Source: Bacillus sp. FJAT-14578
GTDB taxonomy: Bacteria > Bacillota > Bacilli > Bacillales > Bacillaceae_H
Direction of reading: 5' to 3'
Assembly (NCBI RefSeq): GCF_000504165.1
Contig: NZ_AYSE01000006.1
Coordinates: 372,001 to 436,000, forward strand
DNA length: 64,000 bases
The position numbers and the translations under genes are program-made. Below, one piece after another: positions 16,375-23,956 of this stretch (position 1 is the first letter of the stretch; every line of letters starts with the position of its first letter). The notes beneath the pieces were generated by a model, which saw only the letters and a program-made list of their open reading frames with translations, did no database searches and was not told the origin of the DNA.

Positions 16375-16526
16375 TGGCTGTCCCATAAGTCTCCAGTAAA
16401 TCACAAGAACTGATTTTTACTGAAAGGCCCCGTTACGAAATCCTTGATTTTACTGGATTTTTATAACGGGGCCTTTCAGGAGGATGTGCCAAAAGGGTTG
16501 CTTTTTACCCTTTTGGCACATCCTCT
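16375..16526 (+). repeat. Bipartite terminator repeat, complete Z-Y-X
   Basis: Best-preserved copy. Z 16376-16428 (CTGTCCCATAAGTCTCCAGT...), Y 16430-16489 (GAAAGGCCCCGTTA with TAACGGGGCCTTTC enclosing AATCC/GGATT), X 16489-16526 (GGATGTGCCAAAAGGG-ttgcttttta-CCCTTTTGGCACATCC). Confidence 0.85.
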
Positions 16527-16531
16527 TTTAA

Positions 16532-16669
16532 TTATTTTTCAGTTGATTTTTTATAATGTTCGCTTTTAGGAGCCTGATTGGCTACGAATTCATTCGAGAA
16601 CTCCGGTTGGGTCCTATGTGATTTTATGATTGCTTTTTGCTGAGTTTGATTGCTATGTTTATGTGCCAT
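16532..16669 (-). CDS. Small hydrophilic protein, 45 residues
   Basis: MAHKHSNQTQQKAIIKSHRT then QPEFSNEFVANQAPKSEHYKK, ending STEK. AGGAGGAGAACAT precedes the ATG. Rich in Gln, Lys, His and Asn, with no hydrophobic stretch. It resembles the other small hydrophilic spore-type proteins in this window in composition only. It sits directly after the terminator repeat and before spo0M. Confidence 0.6.
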   Translation of the reverse strand: MAHKHSNQTQQKAIIKSHRTQPEFSNEFVANQAPKSEHYKKSTEK

Positions 16670-16732
16670 ATGTTCTCCTCCTTTCTCGTACTTTTAATAT
16701 GTGTGAAAGCACGAGAATTATGCGGAAGCCCA

Positions 16733-17503
16733 TTAGCTGTATCTTTGAATCACGTCTTGGAACATCTGCTTTAATTTTGGAATCTCCTGGTCCGTCACAT
16801 GAAAACGTACAATGGATTCATCCATGTCAAGCGCTTCGGCAAATAAACCGGCTATGCCGCGGGCGCGTCGGTCTACTTCCATAAACACTTCAAAACGATT
16901 GAAACCATCCGGTAAGAAGGTCAACTCGACTTCATCCAATTTGCCATAGAAGGCCCCCTTTGTCGGTACAAATTCAAATTCCTGCATAAAGGGTAAACGG
17001 CGGCGAAGGCGATGAGGTGCTTCTTCACACTCTACTTGGCGAAGGCGAAATCCAATTTCACTCATGGCATTGATAGAAGCATGGATGATCGGATTCGGCA
17101 GCACTTCCACGTAATCGATATCACGTGGGTCAATTGCATTTTTAATATCAAGGCCTGTCGTCACCCAAACACGGGTATTCCCCATCGTAACGGGTGTATC
17201 GATTGGCAAATCAAAGGAAAATGGAATTGCTTTTGTCTCTCCAGGTTGGATCGTAAACAGATCATTGATTTTAAAACTGTTCAATACCACATTCTCTTTT
17301 ATTTTTTTATCATCCACTTCCCGAACATAGGTCGTGTACAAACGCAGATAAATGCAGTCAATGTTTTGATCCGTATTTCCTCCATAAACTTCTATCGTCC
17401 CTTCAATCTTTTCACCTGCCGTCAATTGGGCTTTAACGAGTTTTGTATCAACGGTCGCTGCCCCAACCCCAATTTGCGCCAACACTTTATTGAATAATGC
17501 CAT
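16733..17503 (-). CDS. spo0M: Sporulation-control protein Spo0M
   Basis: A 256-residue arrestin-like beta-sandwich protein of the Spo0M family. MALFNKVLAQIGVGAATVDT at the N-terminus and GKLDEVELTFLP near the middle are characteristic. In B. subtilis Spo0M affects sporulation and cell division and is controlled by sigmaW. The ATG at 17503 follows GGGAGG. The start lies 17 bases inside the 3' end of the kinase gene, so the two are translationally coupled. A sigmaW-type promoter heads the three-gene operon (18624-18649), which fits the known regulon. Confidence 0.9.
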   Translation of the reverse strand: MALFNKVLAQIGVGAATVDTKLVKAQLTAGEKIEGTIEVYGGNTDQNIDCIYLRLYTTYVREVDDKKIKENVVLNSFKINDLFTIQPGETKAIPFSFDLPIDTPVTMGNTRVWVTTGLDIKNAIDPRDIDYVEVLPNPIIHASINAMSEIGFRLRQVECEEAPHRLRRRLPFMQEFEFVPTKGAFYGKLDEVELTFLPDGFNRFEVFMEVDRRARGIAGLFAEALDMDESIVRFHVTDQEIPKLKQMFQDVIQRYS

Positions 17504-18326
17504 CGAATTTCCTCCCAATCTCTACACTATTTAAATAATGATTGATATCTTGTATGAGTGAATCGACCTTATCATAAGAAGAATCCAGCTGCAGCATTTT
17601 TCGGATGATATTTGTTAAATCCCGAGATAAATTCAGCTCTTCCTCCCAGCTTCGTTCCACCATTGACTTCGTTTCATAGCTTGAATAAAGCAAAAATAAC
17701 ACAAAATGACCGAGTGCATACATATCACTTTGGACATTGACGGCTCTCATCAGCCGCTTTTCTATCCAATCTGGCTCAATTTCTTCGGGTTCATCATGCA
17801 AAAAGCGGGCCAGCCCAAAATCAATGATGAAAATCTCATCATCTGCACTTAAAATGTTGGGAATTCGCAAATCGCGATGAACGATTCCTTCTTTATGAAA
17901 ATAAGCTGTAATGTGTAAGATGCTTAAAACAATATGCAGTGCTTCTCTTTCAGAAAATGTTTTTCCTTCCTGAAAAATCAAATCTTCGAAGGTCCTTCCC
18001 TTCATATAGTCCATCACGATAAAATGTCCTTGTTGGTTTTGAATGACTTCATGCAAGGATGGAATGCTCGGATGGGAAAGAGCATGAAGCAATTTCGCCT
18101 CGTACTCGAACGCTTTTTTTCCTTTCTCCAACTTGATTTTCGTTTTCCTGGCCTGCTTCAGCACCACATCGCGATTATGGATTAAATCGACGACTATATA
18201 AGAAATTCCGTAGCTGCCCATTCCCAGTACTTGCTTGACCATATATTTTCCCGCGACGACCGTTCCCTTTTTCAAAGGACGGTCCACCGCGGCGGCATAG
18301 ATTCGTTCCATCAAATGGTTCATCAT
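17487..18326 (-). CDS. Hanks-type serine/threonine protein kinase, soluble
   Basis: A 279-residue kinase domain with no membrane segment or sensor domain. Motifs: glycine loop LGMGSYGISY (about residues 34-43), Lys in VVLKQARK, Glu in the C-helix (FEYEAKLL), catalytic loop HRDLRIPN with Arg where Ser/Thr kinases usually have Lys, DFG at IDFGLA, and an activation segment followed by SDMYALG in place of the usual SDxWSLG. ATP binding and phosphotransfer are therefore plausible. It is co-transcribed between the His-rich gene and spo0M and overlaps spo0M by 17 bases. Spo0M is a candidate substrate or partner (inference only). No good ribosome binding site precedes the ATG at 18326, suggesting coupling to the upstream gene 6 bases away. 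Confidence 0.88.
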   Translation of the reverse strand: MMNHLMERIYAAAVDRPLKKGTVVAGKYMVKQVLGMGSYGISYIVVDLIHNRDVVLKQARKTKIKLEKGKKAFEYEAKLLHALSHPSIPSLHEVIQNQQGHFIVMDYMKGRTFEDLIFQEGKTFSEREALHIVLSILHITAYFHKEGIVHRDLRIPNILSADDEIFIIDFGLARFLHDEPEEIEPDWIEKRLMRAVNVQSDMYALGHFVLFLLYSSYETKSMVERSWEEELNLSRDLTNIIRKMLQLDSSYDKVDSLIQDINHYLNSVEIGRKFDGIIQ

Positions 18327-18332
18327 CTTGCA

Positions 18333-18554
18333 TTAACTGCTGAAAAAGCTTGAAAAGAAGCTCCCGCTCTTATGTTTTTTCTTGTAATGATGGTGACCGT
18401 AGCTCCCATGATGAGGCGTTTTTTTATAGGAATGGTGCCTGTCATCGCTGCTGCTGTAGCGGCGGGACTTTTTATGTGAATAGCGTTTTTTATAATCACT
18501 GCTGCTATGGTGTCCGTGGCCGCCAAGAATGGATTTGAAAATTTTTTTTAACAT
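18333..18554 (-). CDS. His/Lys/Ser-rich low-complexity protein
   Basis: A 73-residue protein: MLKKIFKSILGG, then alternating His, Ser, Lys and Tyr (HHSSSDYKK, HHSYKK, YGHHHYKKK), ending with two FFSS repeats. The composition suggests metal binding or a strongly basic surface; Ser and Tyr are abundant next to a kinase gene. AGAGGG precedes the ATG. First gene of the sigmaW-type operon with the kinase and spo0M. No family recognised. Confidence 0.8.
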   Translation of the reverse strand: MLKKIFKSILGGHGHHSSSDYKKRYSHKKSRRYSSSDDRHHSYKKTPHHGSYGHHHYKKKHKSGSFFSSFFSS

Positions 18555-18623
18555 ATTTTCCCTCTTTCCATTAGAATGAACTTTTTTTGCAAGAATGGTT
18601 CATTGATTGTCTGTATGTAAATA

Positions 18624-18649
18624 TACGCGCATGTTTTTGGAAAGTTTCA
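18624..18649 (-). promoter_or_regulatory. SigmaW-type promoter of the kinase-spo0M operon
   Basis: Minus strand TGAAAC (18644-18649), 16-base spacer, CGTA (18624-18627), an exact match to the sigmaW consensus TGAAAC-N16-CGTA. It lies about 70 bases before the His-rich gene. Confidence 0.82.
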
Positions 18650-18977
18650 TTTTTATGTTCTTTCTACAAAAATTTTTTACCGTCCTGAATAAGAAAGAGA
18701 GGTTACTGCCCGCATTTTCTGTCTTTTCCTTTATGTCTATCATGTGGAACCATTACTGGCATTACAGAAACGATTCCCTTCTTGTCTTCTCTTTAATCAT
18801 TAACGAATAACAGAGGATTATTTTAAAGGACTTCAATCCCTTTTAATGATAAAAGATGGCCTGTCTGCATTCTTTCCTTTTTAAAACAGCTCTGTTAAAT
18901 TATAGTGTTGGTTTTTGATTTATTTGACGGAAACAAGCAAAAATCAACATCATTGTTTAACACAGCCGAAAAAACAA

Positions 18978-19000
18978 AACGACGAGTCGCCCTCGTCGTT
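18978..19000 (-). terminator. Terminator of yozD
   Basis: AACGACGAG-TCGCC-CTCGTCGTT, with TTTTGTTTT following on the minus strand. Confidence 0.8.
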
Positions 19001-19013
19001 GCTTTCTTTTTGA

Positions 19014-19193
19014 TTAATCATGATCCGGATCTGCTTCTTCATCAATGATGCATTTTTCAAGTAAATAGTCGAAGGTAATGTCCGCCAGTTCTTCCAATTC
19101 ATATTCTGATGGCACAAACCCTCGCTTCACTAGTTCATTGTAAAAGAACTCTGCGATTTCTTCCGTATCAATCACTACTTCGATTTCTTTCAC
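19014..19193 (-). CDS. yozD: YozD-like small acidic protein
   Basis: 59 residues starting MKEIEVVIDTEEIAEFF, then RGFVPSEYELEELADITFDY and EKCIIDEEADPDHD. It resembles B. subtilis YozD, and the flanking yodM and yodN genes are its usual neighbours. GTG start with AAGGGGTGATG upstream. Acidic, soluble, helical. Function unknown. Confidence 0.8.
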   Translation of the reverse strand: MKEIEVVIDTEEIAEFFYNELVKRGFVPSEYELEELADITFDYLLEKCIIDEEADPDHD

Positions 19194-19345
19194 AACATCA
19201 CCCCTTTGTTAAGATGTATGTTAAAAACCCGTAATGTATGTCTAAAACATAGTGAACATTTTACATAACTTGTCCTTTTTGGTTCTAAACCCTATCAACA
19301 GTTTCATAGATTCTAGTAAAACAATTAATTTTGGGGGAATGAACG

Positions 19346-19552
19346 ATGAGATTAGTAGAAAAAAAAGTGACCTTGCAGGAACCTGCACGCTTTGAGGACA
19401 AAAAAGAAAACCAATCCATCATGTCACTCATTGCATACCTTCTAGATCATGAAGCGATTGATGAATGGCTGGAAAAGACGTTGCATATCCTTTTATACGG
19501 GATTGCCTGCCCATTTACTATTTATTTATTGTTTCAATTTTTCTTTTCATGA
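19346..19552 (+). CDS. Small membrane protein, 68 residues
   Basis: A hydrophilic head (MRLVEKKVTLQEPARFEDKK), an amphipathic middle (LLDHEAIDEWLEK) and one C-terminal membrane helix (LHILLYGIACPFTIYLLFQFFF). GGGGG lies 8 bases before the ATG. The stop overlaps the convergent yodN stop through a shared TCATGA. Not recognised; tail-anchored topology is likely. Confidence 0.65.
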   Translation: MRLVEKKVTLQEPARFEDKKENQSIMSLIAYLLDHEAIDEWLEKTLHILLYGIACPFTIYLLFQFFFS

Positions 19553-20242
19553 CTGCGTATCTTTTTTTGATTGATCGGTCATCTTTTTCAAATGTTTTAA
19601 TACAAGATTCATCACTTCTAAATATTCATCATCCTGGAACATGTTATACAACGTCCGATAATCGTTGTACACATCCAGCAATCCATTTATGATTTCACTT
19701 CTCTCTTTGACCATACGCTCTCGATCTTTTTGATGTTCATTAGCTTTTTTCATGGTTGGCAGCAGCTCCGTTTTCTTGATTTCTTTTCCCAAGTACAAAA
19801 TCCCGACACTTTGAAGATATTTTTCCGCTTTATCGTGCGGTGCGACAAGAATTAACTCTTCTTCGCTAGCTTCTAACCATTCGCCATCACTAACTCTCGA
19901 AAGTTCATACACGACATCTTCCCACGCGTCTTCATGATAGCGCCATATTTCAGTGCGGATGCCGATGATTTTAAACAAATCTTCCCCATAATTGGATACT
20001 TGCACGATATCACCGAAGAAAAACTGATATTCGATTTCCACTCTCTCTTGTATTAAAATCTTACCCTTATAATCTTCTAAAAGCTGAATGGTATCTTCTA
20101 AGAAGAGCCCCTCGTTTTCATTAATTTCATAGACAAATTTCCCATCCATTATTTTAATATCCGTAATGGTGCCTACTGTTCCGTATATTGTAATGACAAC
20201 TGTATCACCAATCTTAAATTTTGGTTTTTTCCCTTTCGCCAT
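19547..20242 (-). CDS. yodN: YodN-like protein with KOW-like strand repeats
   Basis: A 231-residue soluble protein. The N-terminal third begins MAKGKKPKFKIGDTVVITIY and has SH3/KOW-like features (GTVGTITDI, then GDIVQVSNYGEDLFKIIGI), with a charged helical C-terminus (KEIKKTELLPTMKKANEHQK). Length and position between yozD and yozE agree with B. subtilis YodN. GGGGGTG precedes ATG 20242; the frame extends further upstream without a ribosome binding site. Function unknown. Confidence 0.78.
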   Translation of the reverse strand: MAKGKKPKFKIGDTVVITIYGTVGTITDIKIMDGKFVYEINENEGLFLEDTIQLLEDYKGKILIQERVEIEYQFFFGDIVQVSNYGEDLFKIIGIRTEIWRYHEDAWEDVVYELSRVSDGEWLEASEEELILVAPHDKAEKYLQSVGILYLGKEIKKTELLPTMKKANEHQKDRERMVKERSEIINGLLDVYNDYRTLYNMFQDDEYLEVMNLVLKHLKKMTDQSKKDTQS

Positions 20243-20386
20243 CAGTGCACCCCCTTCGCAGCCATTAACGTGTACTAAAGAAGTTACCATAGTATATGCA
20301 GCAAACGAAAAATCGTCATAGCACCACAGATAAAAGTGCATAGAAAGAGGATGTCCGGAAAGCCCAAAACACAACACCTTCAAAAC

Positions 20387-20512
20387 GAGGACGACCCAAC
20401 AGGGTAAAATCAAGCCCTGTTGGGTCATCCTCATGAAAGGCCCCGTCAAACCCGGTGAAATCAGGGGTTTGACGGGGCCTTTTATTAAAAATCAGTTTTG
20501 ATAGACGATTGG
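20387..20512 (-). repeat. Bipartite terminator repeat (Z-Y-X)
   Basis: Minus orientation: Z remnant 20487-20512, Y 20434-20486 (AAAGGCCCCGTCAAACCC with GGGTTTGACGGGGCCTTT), X 20387-20433 (AGGATGACCCAACAGGG with CCCTGTTGGGTCGTCCT). In both stems the inner bases differ from other copies but still pair. Confidence 0.85.
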
Positions 20513-20553
20513 AAATTTATCCCGCATTTTCTAAATCGATCTATACATAAGTA

Positions 20554-20769
20554 CTACTGTTCATTTTTGTACATGTCCCATGCTTGATCAAAAACAGACA
20601 TGCTCTCCAAATAATATCCGTTCATTTCCAAATAGGAACTGATTTGATGATAATCGGTTGAAGACTTCGGAAAACTGTGATCCTCATATACACCACGTGC
20701 AAGTTCTCCTATTGGGTCTCCTTTTGGATTATGACGATATTTCATCATGTAGTGGTAAAATGATTTCAT
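20554..20769 (-). CDS. yozE: YozE-family small protein
   Basis: 71 residues: MKSFYHYMMKYRHNPKGDPI, VYEDHSFPKSSTDYHQISSYLE, MSVFDQAWDMYKNEQ. This is the YozE (UPF0346) SAM-like helical domain, of similar length to B. subtilis YozE. Biological role unknown. Gene order (yodN, yozE) is conserved. The ATG follows a GGGGG-type ribosome binding site. Confidence 0.92.
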   Translation of the reverse strand: MKSFYHYMMKYRHNPKGDPIGELARGVYEDHSFPKSSTDYHQISSYLEMNGYYLESMSVFDQAWDMYKNEQ

Positions 20770-21137
20770 GTGTATCCCCCCTGTTTTTCTTCCATGTTAC
20801 TACGAGCCATTCTTTATGTGGACTATTTTCTAAAAAATTGTTGCTTTGTATTTTGAACTGGAGGCAAACCAATGCTTGCGAAAATAGCCTTTATTTTAAT
20901 TCATATACCGTATCATACATCCATTCGGTGACATAAAAAATTTTTTGTTCTTCATCTAGTTGAGAGCGATGTCAAAGATTTATTTTTCACTTCGCATTTT
21001 ATTCATTTCAATCTTTACAAAGCAATTAAAAATGGATGACATTTATAAGGAAGTTAAGGTTGCCTTTCCTCCTCTATACCCTCTCTACGAATTGGTGCAA
21101 CAACGTTCTTGAAAATATTTTGCTTCCAAAAGATATA
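20770..21137. other. Intergenic stretch without recognised content
   Basis: AT-rich. I see no ORF with a ribosome binding site, no repeat copy and no strong hairpin before the promoter at 21138. Confidence 0.5.
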
Positions 21138-21167
21138 TTGGACAAAACCGCGTCTTCGCGTTATATT
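21138..21167 (+). promoter_or_regulatory. SigmaA-like promoter of the acyltransferase gene
   Basis: -35 TTGGAC (21138-21143), 17-18-base spacer, -10 TTATAT/TATATT (21161-21167). Confidence 0.5.
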
Positions 21168-21269
21168 ATATAATCGTTATGGCCATACTTTTTGTCAGGC
21201 CAAACAAAATGATACTACCTAAAAAAGTTTAAAAAAGGAGGTTTACATTTTTAACCTTCGAGGTAATAA

Positions 21270-22313
21270 ATGACTATTATGAATACACGAAACGCATATT
21301 TTGATAACGCTAAATTTATCTTGATTTTTCTTGTCGTATTCGGCCATACGATTTCACCTTACCGAACGAGCAACGACCAAGTTTTGTCACTTTACCATTT
21401 TATTTTCATTTTTCATATGCCGGTCTTTATTTTGCTGGCAGGGTATTTTTCAAAGAATTTCAGAAAGAAAGGCTATTATAAAAAGATTCTGACAAAAGTA
21501 TTGGTACCCTATTTAATTTTCCAGACCATCTATACATTTTATTACAATGCTATTTACGACGATCAAAGTTTTGACTTGCAATATTTTGTTCCAAGATGGG
21601 CCATGTGGTTCTTGCTGAGCTTGATGTTCTGGAAATTGATGCTTCCGCTTTTCGCCCGCTGGCCGATGTGGCTGGGAATGAGTATCTCATTGGGATTGGG
21701 TCTTGGAGTAGGTTATATTAATTTGGAAGGACTCGAAAAAGTGTTGAGCATTAGCCGTATGCTTGTCTTTTTCCCTTTTTTCTTATTGGGCTACTATTTA
21801 TCCCAAAAAGAAAATCCATTTAAAAAACTACTGAACCCAAAAGGAAGAATCACCTCTGCAGCCGTCCTGTTATTAACGCTGATCGGTTCGTATTATTTCC
21901 TTCAGGATACAGTATACACAGATATGTTGTACGGAACGAACACATATGACGACCACAGAGAGTTTTTCATTCGTGCGGGACAATACGCCATTTCCATTTT
22001 AGTATCCTTTGCTTTCATGGCTTTAATACCATCCAAGCCTTTGCTGTTTACGGATATCGGGCAGCGTTCCTTGTACGTATACTTGCTTCATGGCTTTATT
22101 TTGAAATGGTTTTTCACCACCGATTATGCGAAAGGCTTGCATACATCATGGGATTTCATTCTGCTGACCATCATTGCGGTCTTGGTGACCTTATTGACGG
22201 GCAGCAAACTCGTTGACTATGGGTTGATTGCTTTTAAGCTGTTCATGAAGTTTATGATACCAAAAAACAGCCTGGCAAAACTGTCGATGGCTTTCAAACG
22301 AACATTACCATAA
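21270..22313 (+). CDS. Membrane acyltransferase, acyltransferase-3 family
   Basis: A 347-residue protein with about ten membrane helices. The N-terminal RNAYFDNAKFILIFLVVFGHTI carries the family's Asp-Lys and His signature; RWAMWFLLSLMFW and YVYLLHGFILKW are also typical. Family members (OatA membrane domain, YfiQ, YkrP) move acetyl or other acyl groups across or onto envelope glycans or exopolysaccharides. There is no SGNH domain, so the second half of an O-acetylation system would have to be separate. GAGG lies 7 bases before the ATG. Exact substrate unknown. Confidence 0.85.
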   Translation: MTIMNTRNAYFDNAKFILIFLVVFGHTISPYRTSNDQVLSLYHFIFIFHMPVFILLAGYFSKNFRKKGYYKKILTKVLVPYLIFQTIYTFYYNAIYDDQSFDLQYFVPRWAMWFLLSLMFWKLMLPLFARWPMWLGMSISLGLGLGVGYINLEGLEKVLSISRMLVFFPFFLLGYYLSQKENPFKKLLNPKGRITSAAVLLLTLIGSYYFLQDTVYTDMLYGTNTYDDHREFFIRAGQYAISILVSFAFMALIPSKPLLFTDIGQRSLYVYLLHGFILKWFFTTDYAKGLHTSWDFILLTIIAVLVTLLTGSKLVDYGLIAFKLFMKFMIPKNSLAKLSMAFKRTLP

Positions 22314-22503
22314 GAAAAGCGCAAGCGCCTTGATCATAGTGGAAGGCCGACTAAGAACGCCGCGTCCTGCGGCAACGTCGGCATGACCCACATCCTGTAG
22401 GCCTAAGGAAATAGGGATTGACCCCGTATACACTTTTTGCCTTATGAGGGCAATCATCTTTTCCCGTGCTAAGCTAGGCGCTGGAGCTAGACACCAGTTA
22501 CTC
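22314..22503. repeat. GC-rich dispersed repeat
   Basis: Begins AAGCGCAAGCGCCTTGATC, contains CCGCGTCCTGCGGCAACGT (shared with 8706-8724) and ends GGCGCTGGAGCTAGACA. The ends are roughly complementary (AAGCGCC / GGCGCTGG). No convincing ORF. Confidence 0.75.
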
Positions 22504-22536
22504 ATCGAAAAAATTATACTTTCTTATTTCTTAAAA

Positions 22537-22568
22537 ACAAGGGGGATGACATTTGTCATCCCCCTTGT
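22537..22568. terminator. Perfect 15-bp hairpin
   Basis: ACAAGGGGGATGACA-TT-TGTCATCCCCCTTGT. No T run follows on the plus strand. Likely 3' end of the acyltransferase transcript. Confidence 0.55.
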
Positions 22569-22762
22569 CGCGTTACCCCAAAACCTTTCAAACTCTTAAC
22601 AAGACGCTGAAAAATAAAAATATTTTATTTTTTTAAAATGTGTGATAAATTTGTTCTGTATTTTCATCCATTTTCTTTACAGGAAAATAACTGTCTTTAT
22701 AAAAGCTCGATGAATGAAGCCAACCATCTGGATACACAATTTACAGAAAAGAGGAGAAAAGT

Positions 22763-23602
22763 ATGGAAATTGCTTACTACGGGGGAGCATTTATTGATAT
22801 TGACGAAAAAGTCATTCCCATTCAAGAACGCGGCCATCAATTTGGCGATGGCGTATATGAAGTAATTCGGGTGTACAACGGGAAACCATTCATGATGGAA
22901 GAACATTTGGACCGTCTTGAAATGAGCGCAAAGGAAATCCTTTTAAATATGCCTCTCACACGCGAGGAACTAAAAACAATCACAGCTGAAGGCCTGCAAA
23001 AATCCGGTATCAAAGAAGCGGAAATCTATATTCAAATTACAAGAGGTATTGCCCCGCGCAATCATATTTTCCCGGATGTCCCTGCCCAATTCGCCATGAC
23101 CATTCGCCAAGCAAAACAATTTTCTTCTGAAAAACGGGAGCATGGCGTATCAGTCACTTTACTTGAAGATGAACGCTGGGCCAACTGTTTCATTAAATCA
23201 TTGAATTTGCTGCCCAATGTCATTGCTAAGCAAAAAGCTGTTACCAGTGGTCATGATGAAGCAATTCTTGTTCGTGACCGAATGGTAACGGAAGGATCGA
23301 GCAGCAACGTATTTGTCGTGAAAGGCGGCATACTATACACCACTCCCGCCACCAAAAAGATTCTTCACGGCATTACAAGAGCAGCCGTTATCACATGTGC
23401 TCAAAAGCTTGGAATTTCCTTTGTAGAAAAAGATATGGATGTTGAATTTTTCCTATCATCTGATGAAGCATTTTTTACCAGTACATCGGTCGAAATCATG
23501 CCGATTTCCCGAATCGATGACACTGTATTATCATCCGACCGTCCGCTTACAAGCAAATTGTACGAAGCATATCAAGCTCTTTATCAAACAGTGAATGAAT
23601 AA
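22763..23602 (+). CDS. dat: D-amino acid aminotransferase
   Basis: A 279-residue fold-type IV PLP enzyme that interconverts D-alanine and D-glutamate with their keto acids, supplying D-amino acids for peptidoglycan. The PLP Lys lies in CFIKSLNLLPNVIAKQ, with phosphate-binding LHGITRAAVI, EGSSSNVF and Arg/His substrate residues (RGIAPRNHIFP). Length matches the Bacillus enzyme. GAGGAG precedes the ATG. Monocistronic, convergent with yokU across a shared terminator. Confidence 0.95.
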   Translation: MEIAYYGGAFIDIDEKVIPIQERGHQFGDGVYEVIRVYNGKPFMMEEHLDRLEMSAKEILLNMPLTREELKTITAEGLQKSGIKEAEIYIQITRGIAPRNHIFPDVPAQFAMTIRQAKQFSSEKREHGVSVTLLEDERWANCFIKSLNLLPNVIAKQKAVTSGHDEAILVRDRMVTEGSSSNVFVVKGGILYTTPATKKILHGITRAAVITCAQKLGISFVEKDMDVEFFLSSDEAFFTSTSVEIMPISRIDDTVLSSDRPLTSKLYEAYQALYQTVNE

Positions 23603-23608
23603 TTTACA

Positions 23609-23659
23609 GCGTTTCATGAAAAAAGGATGGCCTTTTTCCGCCATCCTTCTTTCATGCGC
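23609..23659. terminator. Bidirectional terminator between dat and yokU
   Basis: AAGGATGGC with GCCATCCTT, extended by GCGTTTCATG / CTTTCATGCGC. Confidence 0.75.
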
Positions 23660-23672
23660 TTATCAACCCAGC

Positions 23673-23942
23673 TCATTTTAAATAGTTTCTCTTAAGACAC
23701 CTTGGCAATTTTATGAAGTCCTCGTATGTCATCGAGGGTGGTAGCTGTTTCGTTTCCACTAAAAGGAGCTGTGTTTCAATTTTTTCAATGATGTCTTCCT
23801 CCTGATAATCTACGCCGCATGCTGCGCATTTAACAGATGGCACATTGGTTAGTTCAATGCTGCGTGAACCGTCCGGGAGCTCCCAGTACACGGTGTTCAA
23901 AAAGGCTTCTGCTCCTTCTTCTTCACACCATAAACACTCCAT
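23673..23942 (-). CDS. yokU: YokU-family zinc-ribbon protein
   Basis: 89 residues with two CxxC pairs (MECLWCEE and KCAACGVDY), a zinc-ribbon layout like the N-terminal domain of MqsA-type antitoxins but without a helix-turn-helix. It is second in the kamA operon, 14 bases after kamA, as in B. subtilis. AGGAGG precedes the ATG. A regulatory or accessory role to KamA is possible (inference). Confidence 0.88.
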   Translation of the reverse strand: MECLWCEEEGAEAFLNTVYWELPDGSRSIELTNVPSVKCAACGVDYQEEDIIEKIETQLLLVETKQLPPSMTYEDFIKLPRCLKRNYLK

Positions 23943-23956
23943 CTTGCCGCCTCCTC

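Noticed and set aside
18607..18810. 67-codon plus-strand ORF over the sigmaW-type promoter
   Set aside because: No binding site; it overlaps the promoter of the opposite operon, and its Phe-rich translation looks random.
22305..22505. Minus-strand ORF in the GC-rich repeat
   Set aside because: It lies within a dispersed repeat whose other copies do not keep the frame open.
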